Shown: positions 42,410-51,412 of the stretch, in pieces
How positions within the stretch are numbered: position 1 is the stretch's first letter
How the letters are laid out: each line of letters starts with the position of its first letter
Assembly: GCF_003121485.1 (NCBI RefSeq)
Contig: NZ_QAVX01000016.1
Span: forward strand, 1-64,000
Direction: 5' to 3'
Origin: Dyella sp. C11
GTDB lineage: Bacteria > Pseudomonadota > Gammaproteobacteria > Xanthomonadales > Rhodanobacteraceae
Length of the DNA stretch: 64,000 nt
Translations under genes and position numbers: made by a program
The notes under the pieces: model-generated
The model's database searches: none
The model's input: only the letters and a program-made list of their open reading frames with translations
What the model was told of the DNA's origin: nothing

Positions 42410-42425
42410 TACCAACCAGTTGGTA
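42410..42425. promoter_or_regulatory. Palindromic operator TACCAAC-CA-GTTGGTA
   Basis: A near-perfect 16-bp palindrome with seven-base arms, 18 bases upstream of the DUF308-like start codon. The core ACCAAC/GTTGGT is typical of TetR-family operators. No TetR gene is adjacent. Confidence 0.65.
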
Positions 42426-42548
42426 GGTACTTCGAAGGAAACGCCGGCCGGGTTACATGGGGCCATGAAGTTTGCGGACCGGCCACGGAGGCATTGGCGT
42501 GCCCGTCGATCAACGATTCACCGCGAACGCGTGGCACGCGTCGTGTGG

Positions 42549-42582
42549 GCGATGTCTGCTTCCGGGTGAAAACAGACATCGC
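42549..42582. repeat. Degenerate intergenic hairpin repeat (GATGTCTG family)
   Basis: GCGATGTCTG and CAGACATCGC are exact reverse complements around CTTCCGGGTGAAAA. It matches other intergenic copies in the window (near 49715, 51355 and 52649) in the pattern GATGYCTGCTTCSGGT-GA..-GYRGACAT. Confidence 0.75.
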
Positions 42583-42638
42583 GTCGAGCCATCAACCAGT
42601 CGCCTTCGACTGCTGCTTGTACGGGCGGCAGCCCATCA

Positions 42639-43637
<999 letters not shown>

Positions 43638-43685
43638 TCACCTCAATGCATTCATGAAAAGGGAAACAACGTGTGTCGCGGCGGC

Positions 43686-44006
43686 TCAGGGGTTTTCCTC
43701 GAACACCTTGCGCGCGATACCCACGGCGCTGCTCGCTGCCGGCCAGCCGGCATAGAAGGCCAGATGCGTGATCACCTCGACCAGTTCGTCGCGGGTGACA
43801 CCGTTCTGCTGCGCAAACTTCAAGTGAAACGGCAGCTCGTTGATGCGGTATTGCGCGATCAACGCGGCCACGGTGATCAGGCTGCGGTCGCGCTTGGATA
43901 GTTCCTTTCGCTCCCAGACCTCACCAAACAACACTTGCTGGGTAAGCCGGTCGAGCGCGGGCACAACATCGGCGAAAGGGCCTTGGGTTTTCTGGGCATC
44001 GGCCAT
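43686..44006 (-). CDS. Carboxymuconolactone decarboxylase family protein
   Basis: 106 residues, one CMD domain: SKRDRSLITVAALIAQYRIN, ELPFHLKFAQQNGVTRDELV, EVITHLAFYAGWPAASSAVG. The CxxC of AhpD-type members is absent, so it is of the decarboxylase-like branch rather than a peroxidase. The start is ATG 44006 (AAGGAG upstream); the frame runs further but is not needed. Together with the AKR gene, likely induced by the divergent LysR gene at 44168. Confidence 0.87.
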   Translation of the reverse strand: MADAQKTQGPFADVVPALDRLTQQVLFGEVWERKELSKRDRSLITVAALIAQYRINELPFHLKFAQQNGVTRDELVEVITHLAFYAGWPAASSAVGIARKVFEENP

Positions 44007-44167
44007 GGCCGGGCTCCTTGGGGGAGTAAAAACGTCGCCAGGGCGGCGCGTGGATGCACGCCGGGCGGGGAAGGCCAAGCCAGTGTGGTCCCGCTGCGCC
44101 TATCTGATAAGACGGCAAATATCGAATGGACTTATGATTCCCATCGATCAATCGCATCGGCGCGACC

Positions 44168-45067
44168 ATGAGCGGCGAGAACTACAACGATCTGCAGGCG
44201 TTCCTGGCCGTGGCGCGTGAAGGCAACTTCACCCGCGCCGCTGCGCAGCTGGGCCTGTCGCAGTCGGCGCTCAGCTACAAGATCCAGGGGCTGGAAGCGC
44301 GGCTTGGCCTGCGCCTGCTCACCCGCACCACGCGCAGCGTGTCGCCCACCGAAGCGGGCGAGCGGTTGCAGCAGGCGCTCGCACCCAATTTCGAGAACAT
44401 CGACGCGGCGCTTGCCGGGCTGAGCGAATTGCGCGACAAGCCCAGCGGCACCATCCGCATCACCAGCAGCGAACATGCCGCCGCCACCATCCTGTGGCCC
44501 GTGTTGGAAACATTCCTGCCGAAGTACCCGGACATCCGCGTGGAAGTGATCAGCGACTCCACGCTCACCGATATTGCCGCCGAACGTTTCGATGCCGGCA
44601 TTCGCCTCGGCGAGCAGGTCGCGCTCGACATGATCGCAGTGCCCATCGGGCCACCGACGCGCCTTGTCGTTGTGGCCCAACCGGCCTACCTGGACGCCAA
44701 GCCGCCCATCGCCACACCACACGACCTGACCCGACACGACTGCATCAACCTGCGCTTCCTTACGCATGGCGGCCTGTATGCATGGGAATTCGAAAAGGGC
44801 AGCCAGGCACTCAACGTGCGCGTGGAAGGTCGACTGACCTTCAACAGCCTTCAAGGCATCCTCACCGCGTCACTCGCTGGCTTCGGTCTGGCCTACCTGC
44901 CCGAAGACATGGTGCTGCCGCACATCCAGGCCGGCCGTTTGCACCAGGTGCTGGACGACTGGTGCCCGCTGTTTTCCGGCTACCACCTGTACTACCCAAG
45001 CCGGCGACAACCATCGCCCGCGTTCGCGTTGCTGGTTGATGCGCTGAGGTATCGCGCTTTTGGTTAA
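44168..45067 (+). CDS. LysR-family transcriptional regulator
   Basis: 299 residues; helix-turn-helix (LQAFLAVAREGNFTRAAAQL, then GLSQSALSYKIQGLEARLGL) and C-terminal inducer-binding domain. Divergent from the CMD/AKR operon with a 161-bp intergenic region. ATG 44168 with GGCGCGACC upstream (weak site). Inducer unknown. Confidence 0.9.
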   Translation: MSGENYNDLQAFLAVAREGNFTRAAAQLGLSQSALSYKIQGLEARLGLRLLTRTTRSVSPTEAGERLQQALAPNFENIDAALAGLSELRDKPSGTIRITSSEHAAATILWPVLETFLPKYPDIRVEVISDSTLTDIAAERFDAGIRLGEQVALDMIAVPIGPPTRLVVVAQPAYLDAKPPIATPHDLTRHDCINLRFLTHGGLYAWEFEKGSQALNVRVEGRLTFNSLQGILTASLAGFGLAYLPEDMVLPHIQAGRLHQVLDDWCPLFSGYHLYYPSRRQPSPAFALLVDALRYRAFG

Positions 45068-45322
45068 GGGTGGGGCGGAGCCGCGAACGGGCCAGATATG
45101 GGCGACTGGTTAATGTGGAGTTGAGCGGCACGATTTTCCGCCCGGTCCTAGACATCCCTACCGGTACTTCTGTCTTCCTCCGTTAAACCGGCACGCTCCA
45201 AATCGTCAGGGCAAGTCGCCTACAAGCCCGTGCGGCCTGCTTCCCTTGGCGTGAATTCTCTGTGGCGAGAAAGTGCCGAATCGCGTCCACGGCGCCCCCT
45301 TCGTTGATGAACAGGGAAAGAT
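45068..45322. other. Promoter-sized region before the T6SS cassette
   Basis: 255 bp without a gene, likely holding the promoter of the PAAR operon; ribosome-binding site GGGAAAG precedes the ATG at 45323. The AT content rises noticeably at the start of the cassette. Confidence 0.4.
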
Positions 45323-45904
45323 ATGAAGCGTTACCTAATTACACAGGGCGCCAAGACAACTGCTGGCGGTACGGTTTTGGAAGGAGAAAGCGCAAGCACC
45401 GTTAGCGGTGTGCCCATAGCTTATGAAGGCGCACACGTCTACTGCCCTTCCTGTAATAGCAATGGAGTGGGCGCCAACGTTCAACCGTTTCACACAAGCA
45501 CGTTGAACGGCAAACAAGTTCTACTGGAAGGCGATCTTTGCGTTTGCAAATGCAGCCCGTCGCCCAAGCTTCTGGCAGCGCAATCGCTTGCCTGCCAATC
45601 ATTCGAAGAGCACGAAGCGCCCCTGCGTAGTTTCGAGCAGCGGCCAATGGGTGACGCAGCAAGGCCCTCGACAGCAGCCTCGCCAACGCGGATCGCCACG
45701 TGTTGGGTCTTGCTGCGCGACAGCACGACAGGTGAGCCAATGCCTAATCACGTCGTCGTCGCAGAAGTTGGCGGCCGTCATGTGCAAGGTTTTACGGATG
45801 CCAACGGATATGCAGTCATTCGCAGTAACGAATCGCTGGAGGTGAATTTTCATTCTGTTTTTGTCGCGCCGCGTCGCACACTAAAATTCGATAAGGGAAT
45901 GTAG
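45323..45904 (+). CDS. PAAR-domain protein with C-terminal extension (T6SS spike tip)
   Basis: 193 residues. The first ~95 form a PAAR domain (KRYLITQGAKTTAGGTVLEG, ending near CVCKCSPSPKLLA), with Cys and His residues positioned for zinc (YCPSCNSNG, LCVCKC). PAAR proteins sharpen the VgrG spike and recruit effectors. The C-terminal ~70 residues form a transthyretin/Ig-like beta extension (ATCWVLLRDSTTGEPMPNHV, ending SLEVNFHSVFVAPRRTLKF). Five bases before the amidase gene; the two are obviously coupled. No VgrG or other T6SS gene is in the window. Confidence 0.85.
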   Translation: MKRYLITQGAKTTAGGTVLEGESASTVSGVPIAYEGAHVYCPSCNSNGVGANVQPFHTSTLNGKQVLLEGDLCVCKCSPSPKLLAAQSLACQSFEEHEAPLRSFEQRPMGDAARPSTAASPTRIATCWVLLRDSTTGEPMPNHVVVAEVGGRHVQGFTDANGYAVIRSNESLEVNFHSVFVAPRRTLKFDKGM

Positions 45905-45908
45905 CCAT

Positions 45909-46667
45909 ATGGCTGATTACTTCATAAAACAATGGACTAAAGCCACAACGAGCGTAGGCAGCACGAAAGACGAAGCGATTGAAATTAGCGTAAATAACCG
46001 TGCGGCAACGCGGCAGGCGATCATCGACCAGTTGCGGTCGAAGGGCCTTCGAGTGCGTACTCGCTCAGCCTGGAAGGCCGAAGACATTGCCAAGGGGGTG
46101 GTGAAAGATTGGAACTATTCGGGCATAGCCATTCATCACGCCGGCAATAGTTTCAGTTGCTCGGCAGATGGTGTGGAGCAAATGCGAAAGGCTGAAGCCA
46201 TTGACCTAGGGCATTTTGGACAAGTTAGTTATCACTATGCAGTGGATTGCGCAGGGGTGGTCTATGAAGCGTTGGACATTCGCTATCGCGGTGCCAACAT
46301 CGAAGGCAACAACACGGGGGTGATTGGCATCGTCTTGCTAGCGGACCTTAGTCTGCCTGGTGAGGCCATAGAACATGGCCCTGGTGCCTGGGCTACGACC
46401 CAGAAAAAGGGTTTGTGGCATGGCTTCAAGGAACTGATGGGGGAAGCATCCGACGCCGTTGATTTTGGCTACGATGTGCCAAGTGATAAGCAAGTGGAAT
46501 CCACTTCACTTCTTTGCCATGCCCTCGCAGACTTTTTCGGTATCAGTAAGCTTGGAGGCCATGGCGAGTGGGCCGCGCTGAAGGGGAATAAGCGGGCTTG
46601 CCCGGGCGCTTATGGTCTTGTAGTGGCTCGCGTATTGCGCAACGAACTGAAAGTGAGCGCGCCTTGA
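45909..46667 (+). CDS. N-acetylmuramoyl-L-alanine amidase effector (amidase_2/PGRP type)
   Basis: 252 residues. An N-terminal stretch (about 1-50) precedes an amidase_2 fold with zinc ligands consistent with His76/His77 (IAIHHAGNS), His218 (GGHGEW) and Cys231 (RACPGA). The YHYAVDCAGVVYEALDIR region matches the conserved core of PGRP-like amidases, which cut the amide bond between MurNAc and the peptide. Lying right after a PAAR gene and without a signal peptide, it is probably a type VI secreted toxin delivered to the periplasm of competitors. Its stop overlaps the start of the next gene. Confidence 0.87.
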   Translation: MADYFIKQWTKATTSVGSTKDEAIEISVNNRAATRQAIIDQLRSKGLRVRTRSAWKAEDIAKGVVKDWNYSGIAIHHAGNSFSCSADGVEQMRKAEAIDLGHFGQVSYHYAVDCAGVVYEALDIRYRGANIEGNNTGVIGIVLLADLSLPGEAIEHGPGAWATTQKKGLWHGFKELMGEASDAVDFGYDVPSDKQVESTSLLCHALADFFGISKLGGHGEWAALKGNKRACPGAYGLVVARVLRNELKVSAP

Positions 46668-47035
46668 TTAACTGGCGGATCTGTGGCGGCACATTGCTAT
46701 GTTCTGTCGCTTTCATCGTCGCAGGGCGCTACTACCTAGGCAGCGAACGGATCGTGGGTGACCACGAAGTGGGGACCTCATGGGTTTGGTTCGTGAAGCG
46801 CAGGCCGGCCTGGCAATATGAATTTATTAATCCTGCGTGGCCTTATTTGGATGCGAAGGATATGGAGCGTCTAACGCCAGATGAACGAATGCGATTTCGC
46901 GGGTTTTGCGAAATCAGGTACGGCGTGAGCGATGTAGAGCAGTGTTACCGCACGATGTGTGCTGGAACAGTTGGAGCAACGGACGGATGTTGGCGATGGA
47001 CTGGGCCGCCAGTACGCACTAAGACGAATATCTAG
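46664..47035 (+). CDS. Probable immunity protein, TTG start
   Basis: 123 residues with an N-terminal hydrophobic anchor (about 8-24, GTLLCSVAFIVAGRYYLG) and a periplasmic-type domain carrying four cysteines (RFRGFCEIRYG, VEQCYRTMCAG, DGCWRW). The TTG at 46664 overlaps the amidase stop (TTGA), giving translational coupling; the frame has no better start. Location and topology fit an immunity protein that blocks the amidase in the periplasm. No known family recognised. Confidence 0.7.
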   Translation: MINWRICGGTLLCSVAFIVAGRYYLGSERIVGDHEVGTSWVWFVKRRPAWQYEFINPAWPYLDAKDMERLTPDERMRFRGFCEIRYGVSDVEQCYRTMCAGTVGATDGCWRWTGPPVRTKTNI

Positions 47036-47314
47036 TGACGGTGTACCGCTGTGCGTACCAGCCACATTCTTGCGTGTGCATGATGAGCCGAGACGAGGGT
47101 TCGCTCTTCAGGGGGTAAAGCAGACCTGGGTCCTTGGTCCGAGGGACTTTTCTCTGCGGACATAATGCCGCCATTGATTCCCCTTCCCGTGCACAAGGGG
47201 AAAGCTGTAGTTATATGAGGTCGATACCCTTCAATCGATGACATTTACCTTGTTTGCAATTGACGGCTACAGGTCTAGAGAAGATCTTGCCTCGCCGATA
47301 AGGAGTTCGATGAT
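47036..47314. other. Gene-free region after the T6SS cassette
   Basis: 279 bp without a supportable gene. Contains CCCTTCCCGTGCACAAGGGG (a small imperfect hairpin) and the promoter region of the SGNH gene at 47315. Confidence 0.35.
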
Positions 47315-48007
47315 ATGGGGAAAATAGCATCGATATGTCGCTTGGCGACCGTGGCCATGTTCGCTGTTTCGGCTTCGCAAGCTGTATACGCAGGTTCCGC
47401 ACTGCCCAAGGTGCTCATCATTGGCGACTCCATTTCGGAAGGCTATACGCCGCATGTCGTCGCGCTGCTTCGCGGCGAGGCCGAGGTGAGCCGTATTCCG
47501 GAGAACGGCGAGACATCCGCCTATGGCCTTGAGCACATGGACGACTGGCTGGGTTCCACCCGGTGGGATGTCATCAGCTTCAATTTCGGGCAATGGGACT
47601 TCTGCTATCACAACCCTGCGCTGCCGGAGTCGAACGACCGCGACAAGGTGCATGGGTCGATAGCCATCAGCCTTGATCAATACAAGGCGAACCTCGAGAA
47701 GATCGTGGAGCGTCTGCAGAAGACGCATGCGCATCTTGTCTGGGAAAACACTACGTTTGTTCCCGAAGGCGAAAGCGGAAGAAACGTCGAGGACGCCATT
47801 CGCTACAACCAGGCGGCGCAGAAGATCATGCAGCAGCACGGCGTTGCGGTGGTCGATCTCTACGACCTGACCAAGGGCTTCGAGCCCGGGTTGTTCAAGC
47901 GGCCACACAATGTCCATTACTCGGACGAGGGATATCAGAAGATCGCGGTGGCCGTTGCGCAGGGCATTCGGCAATCCTTGCCGGCATCGGTGCATCGCTC
48001 GCCCTGA
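47315..48007 (+). CDS. SGNH-type hydrolase, exported
   Basis: 230 residues with signal peptide (VAMFAVSASQAVYA). SGNH blocks: LIIGDSISEGYTPHV (nucleophile Ser), NFGQWDF in place of the usual N-x-D-type oxyanion block, and a final block HNVHYSDEGYQ (HxxH-like with catalytic Asp/His). Distant from the SGNH protein at 4906-6174. A TTG/ATG choice is not needed; ATG 47315. Substrate unknown. Confidence 0.82.
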   Translation: MGKIASICRLATVAMFAVSASQAVYAGSALPKVLIIGDSISEGYTPHVVALLRGEAEVSRIPENGETSAYGLEHMDDWLGSTRWDVISFNFGQWDFCYHNPALPESNDRDKVHGSIAISLDQYKANLEKIVERLQKTHAHLVWENTTFVPEGESGRNVEDAIRYNQAAQKIMQQHGVAVVDLYDLTKGFEPGLFKRPHNVHYSDEGYQKIAVAVAQGIRQSLPASVHRSP

Positions 48008-48068
48008 TAGGGCGACGGCGTGAACCCTGCGCCGGGCGGAATTCTCCGCGTGTTTCCAAGGCTGCGCG

Positions 48069-48815
48069 TCAGTGTTGCGCAGCGATGTGGCTCTGCACCC
48101 ACTGGTCGATGCTTCCTTCCGTCACGCTCTGGCTGCCCGGCGCCTTGATGGGCCCCAGCCTCGTTGCAAGCAAGCGGCCCTGTTCGTCAATCAGTGCCAG
48201 TGTCGGCGTGCCCCATAGTCCAAGATCCCTGAAGAAGGGCGCTGCATTGGCGGCGGTCGGCCACGCGAAGCGTTCGTGCTTGACCAGATCGCGGATGTAG
48301 ATGTCGTTATCCGGCGCAACGGCCAGCGTCTGCACGTCGGGATGTGCCGCCTTGTACGCATTCAAGGCCGGAATTTCGTCCAGGCAGGGCCCGCAGCCGT
48401 AGGAGAAGAAATCGATAAGCGTCACCTTGCCTTTGAACATCGCATTGGACACAGGCCGGCCATCCACCGTCGTCAGTTCAAATGGCGGCACAAGCGCGCC
48501 CTTTTCCAGCTTGCTGGCGTGCCCATCGGGCAGCGGTACCAGGCCCCACGCCACGGGTTGGCCCATCACGAAAACCAGCTTGCCGTTGTAAGCGGGCTGG
48601 TCCACCGAGTAACCCTGGCCCTGATTCACTGCGCGAAGAAAATCCGGTTCGCTCAAGGACGAACCATCTGCCCGTCGAAAATAGAGCCTGGTGGATTCAT
48701 CCACCTCCCATTTTTTTCGAAGCGCTGCGTCATCCACCGACGCCGTGCTCGCAAGGCCGGTATGCGCGACGCAGAAGGCCGCGACAAGCAGGAAAGCAGT
48801 CAGCCGAAACGTCAT
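48069..48815 (-). CDS. TlpA-like thioredoxin-fold protein, exported
   Basis: 248 residues. Signal peptide (AFLLVAAFCVAHTGLA), an N-terminal segment (about 25-100), and a TlpA/ResA-type thioredoxin domain with CGPC active site at Cys141/Cys144 (FFSYGCGPCLDEIP) and cis-Pro loop GTPTLALID. Usually a periplasmic disulfide reductase or oxidase in cytochrome maturation or stress; partner unknown. Convergent with the SGNH gene. Confidence 0.9.
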   Translation of the reverse strand: MTFRLTAFLLVAAFCVAHTGLASTASVDDAALRKKWEVDESTRLYFRRADGSSLSEPDFLRAVNQGQGYSVDQPAYNGKLVFVMGQPVAWGLVPLPDGHASKLEKGALVPPFELTTVDGRPVSNAMFKGKVTLIDFFSYGCGPCLDEIPALNAYKAAHPDVQTLAVAPDNDIYIRDLVKHERFAWPTAANAAPFFRDLGLWGTPTLALIDEQGRLLATRLGPIKAPGSQSVTEGSIDQWVQSHIAAQH

Positions 48816-49131
48816 GACCTCACCTGGATAAGGCGCAGTGGCCGCATGTTGGCTTTCAGGAAGTGAAAATCCGGCAAACGGCCCAGGGTTCTTTCGTTAG
48901 CTGGCTGAATTCATCTTGCGTCGAAAGGAAGGCCCTGTGGAATCCATGGGCCGGAGGCAACATTCCTGATGCTTTCATGCACCGCGAATACGCTGGTGAC
49001 CGTGGCAGGAAGCGCGGCATCCTGCGCCTGGTTGCCCATGCAGCATGTTGCTGCGGTCTCGCTTCGCTGGGTGTGGCGCACAGCATGCAACACGGCGCGC
49101 CACAGGGGCGATCAACGGGCTCGCAACAACC

Positions 49132-49449
49132 TTACGCCAGCCTGCGGCTGGCTGCTTCCTCGTACCGATAACGCACTGCGCGGTTCGCGCCAGCCGAGAC
49201 AGCCGGCATGGCACGCATCGATGATTCGCCCGTCCCTGCATGCCGTCCCTGATGTGTTGCATGCAGAGTCACACGTCGCCGTCCGTGGACAACGTGGTTG
49301 TCACCTAAGCGGGTCGAAAGTGCGGGTGGCGCGGTGCCGCGCGGGCGCCGTGTCAGGTTCGCCCTATGCGAACTGTCGGGGATGAAAGCGAGGTAGTCGT
49401 CTTGCAGGAAAGACGCGCGTGCGCGTGCCGTATGATCCGGCGTAGCCAT
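49132..49449 (-). pseudogene. Reading frame with N-terminus like the 28624 protein, probable remnant
   Basis: Starts MATPDHTARARASFLQDD..., close to MAVHDHTAPARPDF at 28624, and lies behind the matching leader. Beyond about 15 residues the sequence no longer matches and becomes Arg/Ala/His-rich. The start ATG at 49449 is preceded by GGAGTTGATC. It may be a decayed paralogue or a young gene that shares only the regulatory leader. Confidence 0.4.
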
Positions 49450-49513
49450 GATCAACTCCAAGGTAGTTGTTGATGGTCAGCGGGTCGTATGGGCTCCTAC
49501 CCATGCGACCCGC
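49450..49513 (-). promoter_or_regulatory. Candidate structured leader RNA, second copy
   Basis: On the minus strand GCGGGTCGCATGGG (49513-49500) and CCCATACGACCCGC (49493-49480) form a 14-base stem with one C-A mismatch and a six-base loop, followed by TGACCATCAACAAC and GGAGTTGATC before the ATG at 49449. Compare 28562-28623: same stem length, loop length and downstream motif, different stem sequence. Confidence 0.6.
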
Positions 49514-49714
49514 GCTACTCACAGCATTGCTGCTGGCCGCTCGCAAACCCCGTCCGAAGACCCCGCGAGCAACACGACGACCGTATCAAAGGTCGCTCAC
49601 CCGGGATGTAGGGATTCATCGCCAAGCCGCGCGATCCGCTGGCGTGTTGGGCGGTAGTGCATGGCGTGTGGTTCGGTGCGTGCGTCGGTGAAGCGGCAGG
49701 CACCTGGCGCAGGA

Positions 49715-49773
49715 ATGCCTGCTTCCGGTCGAAAGTGCACATAGGACGCCCCCGACAAACGGGACGGAGGTAG
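49715..49773. repeat. Degenerate intergenic repeats
   Basis: Two elements in a row: ATGCCTGCTTCCGGTCGAAA with GTGCACATAGG (GATGTCTG family, as at 42549), and CGACAAACGGGACGGAGGTA, which returns at 53247. Confidence 0.5.
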
Positions 49774-50098
49774 TTAATTGAATACACGGAAGGCATCGCA
49801 CGAAATGCGCACGTAGGCGCCACGCCGCGTTCAGCGCAGCCCATGTGATGGCTTGCGACCGGCACTTTCTCGATACCTGCACGCCAGCGTAGCCAGATAT
49901 GTGGGCGCGGCTGAGCTAAAATCGGGCCGCCCAAGTGAGCCCGGTCTCCGGATGACGTGCGAAGGCGGTGGGTAAGCAGCGCTCTCCGCCAGGCGCGGCG
50001 CATACCGATGACATGGACGCCAGCTTGGCCCCAGCCAGGCTCACGAATTGACAGGTGCCACACCCAAAGGCCATGGGGCGTGCATCACAGGACAAGCA

Positions 50099-50572
50099 AT
50101 GATCAATAACGACGTACTACGAAGCGTGCGCTACATGCTCGATCTCAGCGACAACAAAGTTGTCGAGATCATCAAGCTGTCTGATGCCGATAGCCCGATC
50201 GATAAGTCGGACGTGCAAGCGTTCCTGAAGAAGGACGATGAAGAAGGTTATGCCGAGTGCGGCAATCAGGTGCTCGCACACTTTCTCGACGGGTTGGTCT
50301 TTTACCATCGCGGTAAAGATGAAAGCCTCCCGCCACGACCGATCGAAAAACGCGTTACCAACAACGTGGTGATGAAAAAGCTGCGTGTCGCTTTCCAGCT
50401 CAAGGATGTCGACATGCACCAAGCTTTCCAGGACGCCGGTTTTCCGATCTCCAAGCCGGAACTTACCGCCCTGTTTCGCCAGCCCGGCCATAAGAATTTC
50501 CGCCTCTGCGGAGACCAGCTGCTTCGAAACTTCCTCAAGGGATTGACGCTGCGCGTACGGGGAAACGGCTGA
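50099..50572 (+). CDS. DUF1456 (YehS-like) protein
   Basis: 157 residues built of two similar halves: MINNDVLRSVRYMLDLSDNK then a helix and 'DxxxFLKKDDEEGYxxCxNQVLAHFLDGL', and NNVVMKKLRVAFQLKDVDMH with a matching C-terminal 'LxxLFRQPGHKNFRLCGDQLLRNFL'. That internal repeat defines DUF1456/YehS proteins, of unknown function. ATG 50099 after CACAGGACAAGC. Separate unit. Confidence 0.85.
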   Translation: MINNDVLRSVRYMLDLSDNKVVEIIKLSDADSPIDKSDVQAFLKKDDEEGYAECGNQVLAHFLDGLVFYHRGKDESLPPRPIEKRVTNNVVMKKLRVAFQLKDVDMHQAFQDAGFPISKPELTALFRQPGHKNFRLCGDQLLRNFLKGLTLRVRGNG

Positions 50573-50775
50573 ACGTACTTTGCGGCGGGGGCTTCAAGTC
50601 AGTGGATGAAGCCCTCGGAATCTCGGCTCGACCTCGCGACATGCGCTTGGCCCAGCGACGTCGACATGAATCCTTTCCGAGAAAAGGGTGCCAGGGTGCA
50701 CTTCTTCCAAGGTCCGCTCCGCGTCGGAAGCGGCCATTTCGCGATGGGCCATTGGCCTATGTGATGGGTTGTCCT
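50573..50775. other. Intergenic region with a degenerate repeat
   Basis: About 200 bp between convergent genes. GTCCGCTCCGCGTCGGAAGC followed by GGCCATTTCGCG resembles the GATGTCTG repeat family. No gene seen. Confidence 0.35.
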
Positions 50776-51297
50776 TCAATACGCATCGGCTACCGCAACG
50801 GGTCGGTATTTCACGATGAACCGGCGCAAGAGCTCGCCGGCAAATAGCCACCCGAGCGTCATGGCCACGCAGAACATGAGCAGTGCCCAGGATTGGGCGA
50901 CGTCCGCACGTTCGGAGATATTGGTGGCGTATCGAGACGGCCTGTTTATCTCCGGCTTCTCGCGCAGGTATGTCACCGGGAGGAGATTCTGCCCTGCCTT
51001 CAACGCGCGCCAGGTAGACGTGTTGATTTCTGTCCAGGGATCTTCCCGACCAAACTCGTCGGTAGTCCCATAAACGCGGTCGCCGATGGAGAAAGCGTAG
51101 CGAACCTCATAACTTCCACGGTGAACACGCCTGTCAACAATCGTTGCGGAGAGGGAAGTCGGTCTTAGCGGATCCCAAAACGCCTTGGTGTCCTGAACCG
51201 TCCTATATCCCGCAGGAACGAGAAGCACGACGGGGCAAAAGCATGCCCACACCACGATCAGAACCCACCATCGCCTGAAGTCGTCAATCACGTGCAT
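50776..51297 (-). CDS. DUF3592 domain membrane protein
   Basis: 173 residues with helices near 10-32 and 126-147 and a soluble beta domain between them (TIVDRRVHRGSYEVRYAFSI, GDRVYGTTDEFGREDPWTEI, LKAGQNLLPVTYLREKPEIN). Matches the DUF3592 pattern (hydrophobic-beta domain-hydrophobic). ATG 51297 chosen for its position immediately before the first helix and the upstream GGGGAAA. Function unknown. Confidence 0.8.
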   Translation of the reverse strand: MHVIDDFRRWWVLIVVWACFCPVVLLVPAGYRTVQDTKAFWDPLRPTSLSATIVDRRVHRGSYEVRYAFSIGDRVYGTTDEFGREDPWTEINTSTWRALKAGQNLLPVTYLREKPEINRPSRYATNISERADVAQSWALLMFCVAMTLGWLFAGELLRRFIVKYRPVAVADAY

Positions 51298-51412
51298 GGG
51301 GTTTCCCCGTTTCCATACATGGATAACCGTAGCGTTGCTTTGGCATGCCTTCCTGGGCGTCCGTTTGGGGTCGGAAGAGGACATCGCAGGAACGCCCGGG
51401 CACGCATCGAAA
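51298..51412. other. Short intergenic region with a repeat
   Basis: Contains GGTCGGAAGAGGACATCGCA (51369-51388), part of the degenerate GATGTCTG family. No gene. Confidence 0.35.

Larger units (their letters stand above)
48816..50098. other. 1.28-kb gene-poor stretch
   Basis: Except for the reading frame at 49132-49449 and its leader, no frame is convincing; several overlapping frames on both strands have biased, arginine-rich composition. Two intergenic repeats lie here (near 49715-49749 and 49753-49773). It looks like decaying DNA or an insertion target. Confidence 0.5.

Noticed and set aside
48863-49385. Plus-strand frames of 102 and 138 residues in the gene-poor region
   Set aside because: Composition is Arg/Ala/His-rich with no start or domain and they overlap the second leader-controlled frame.
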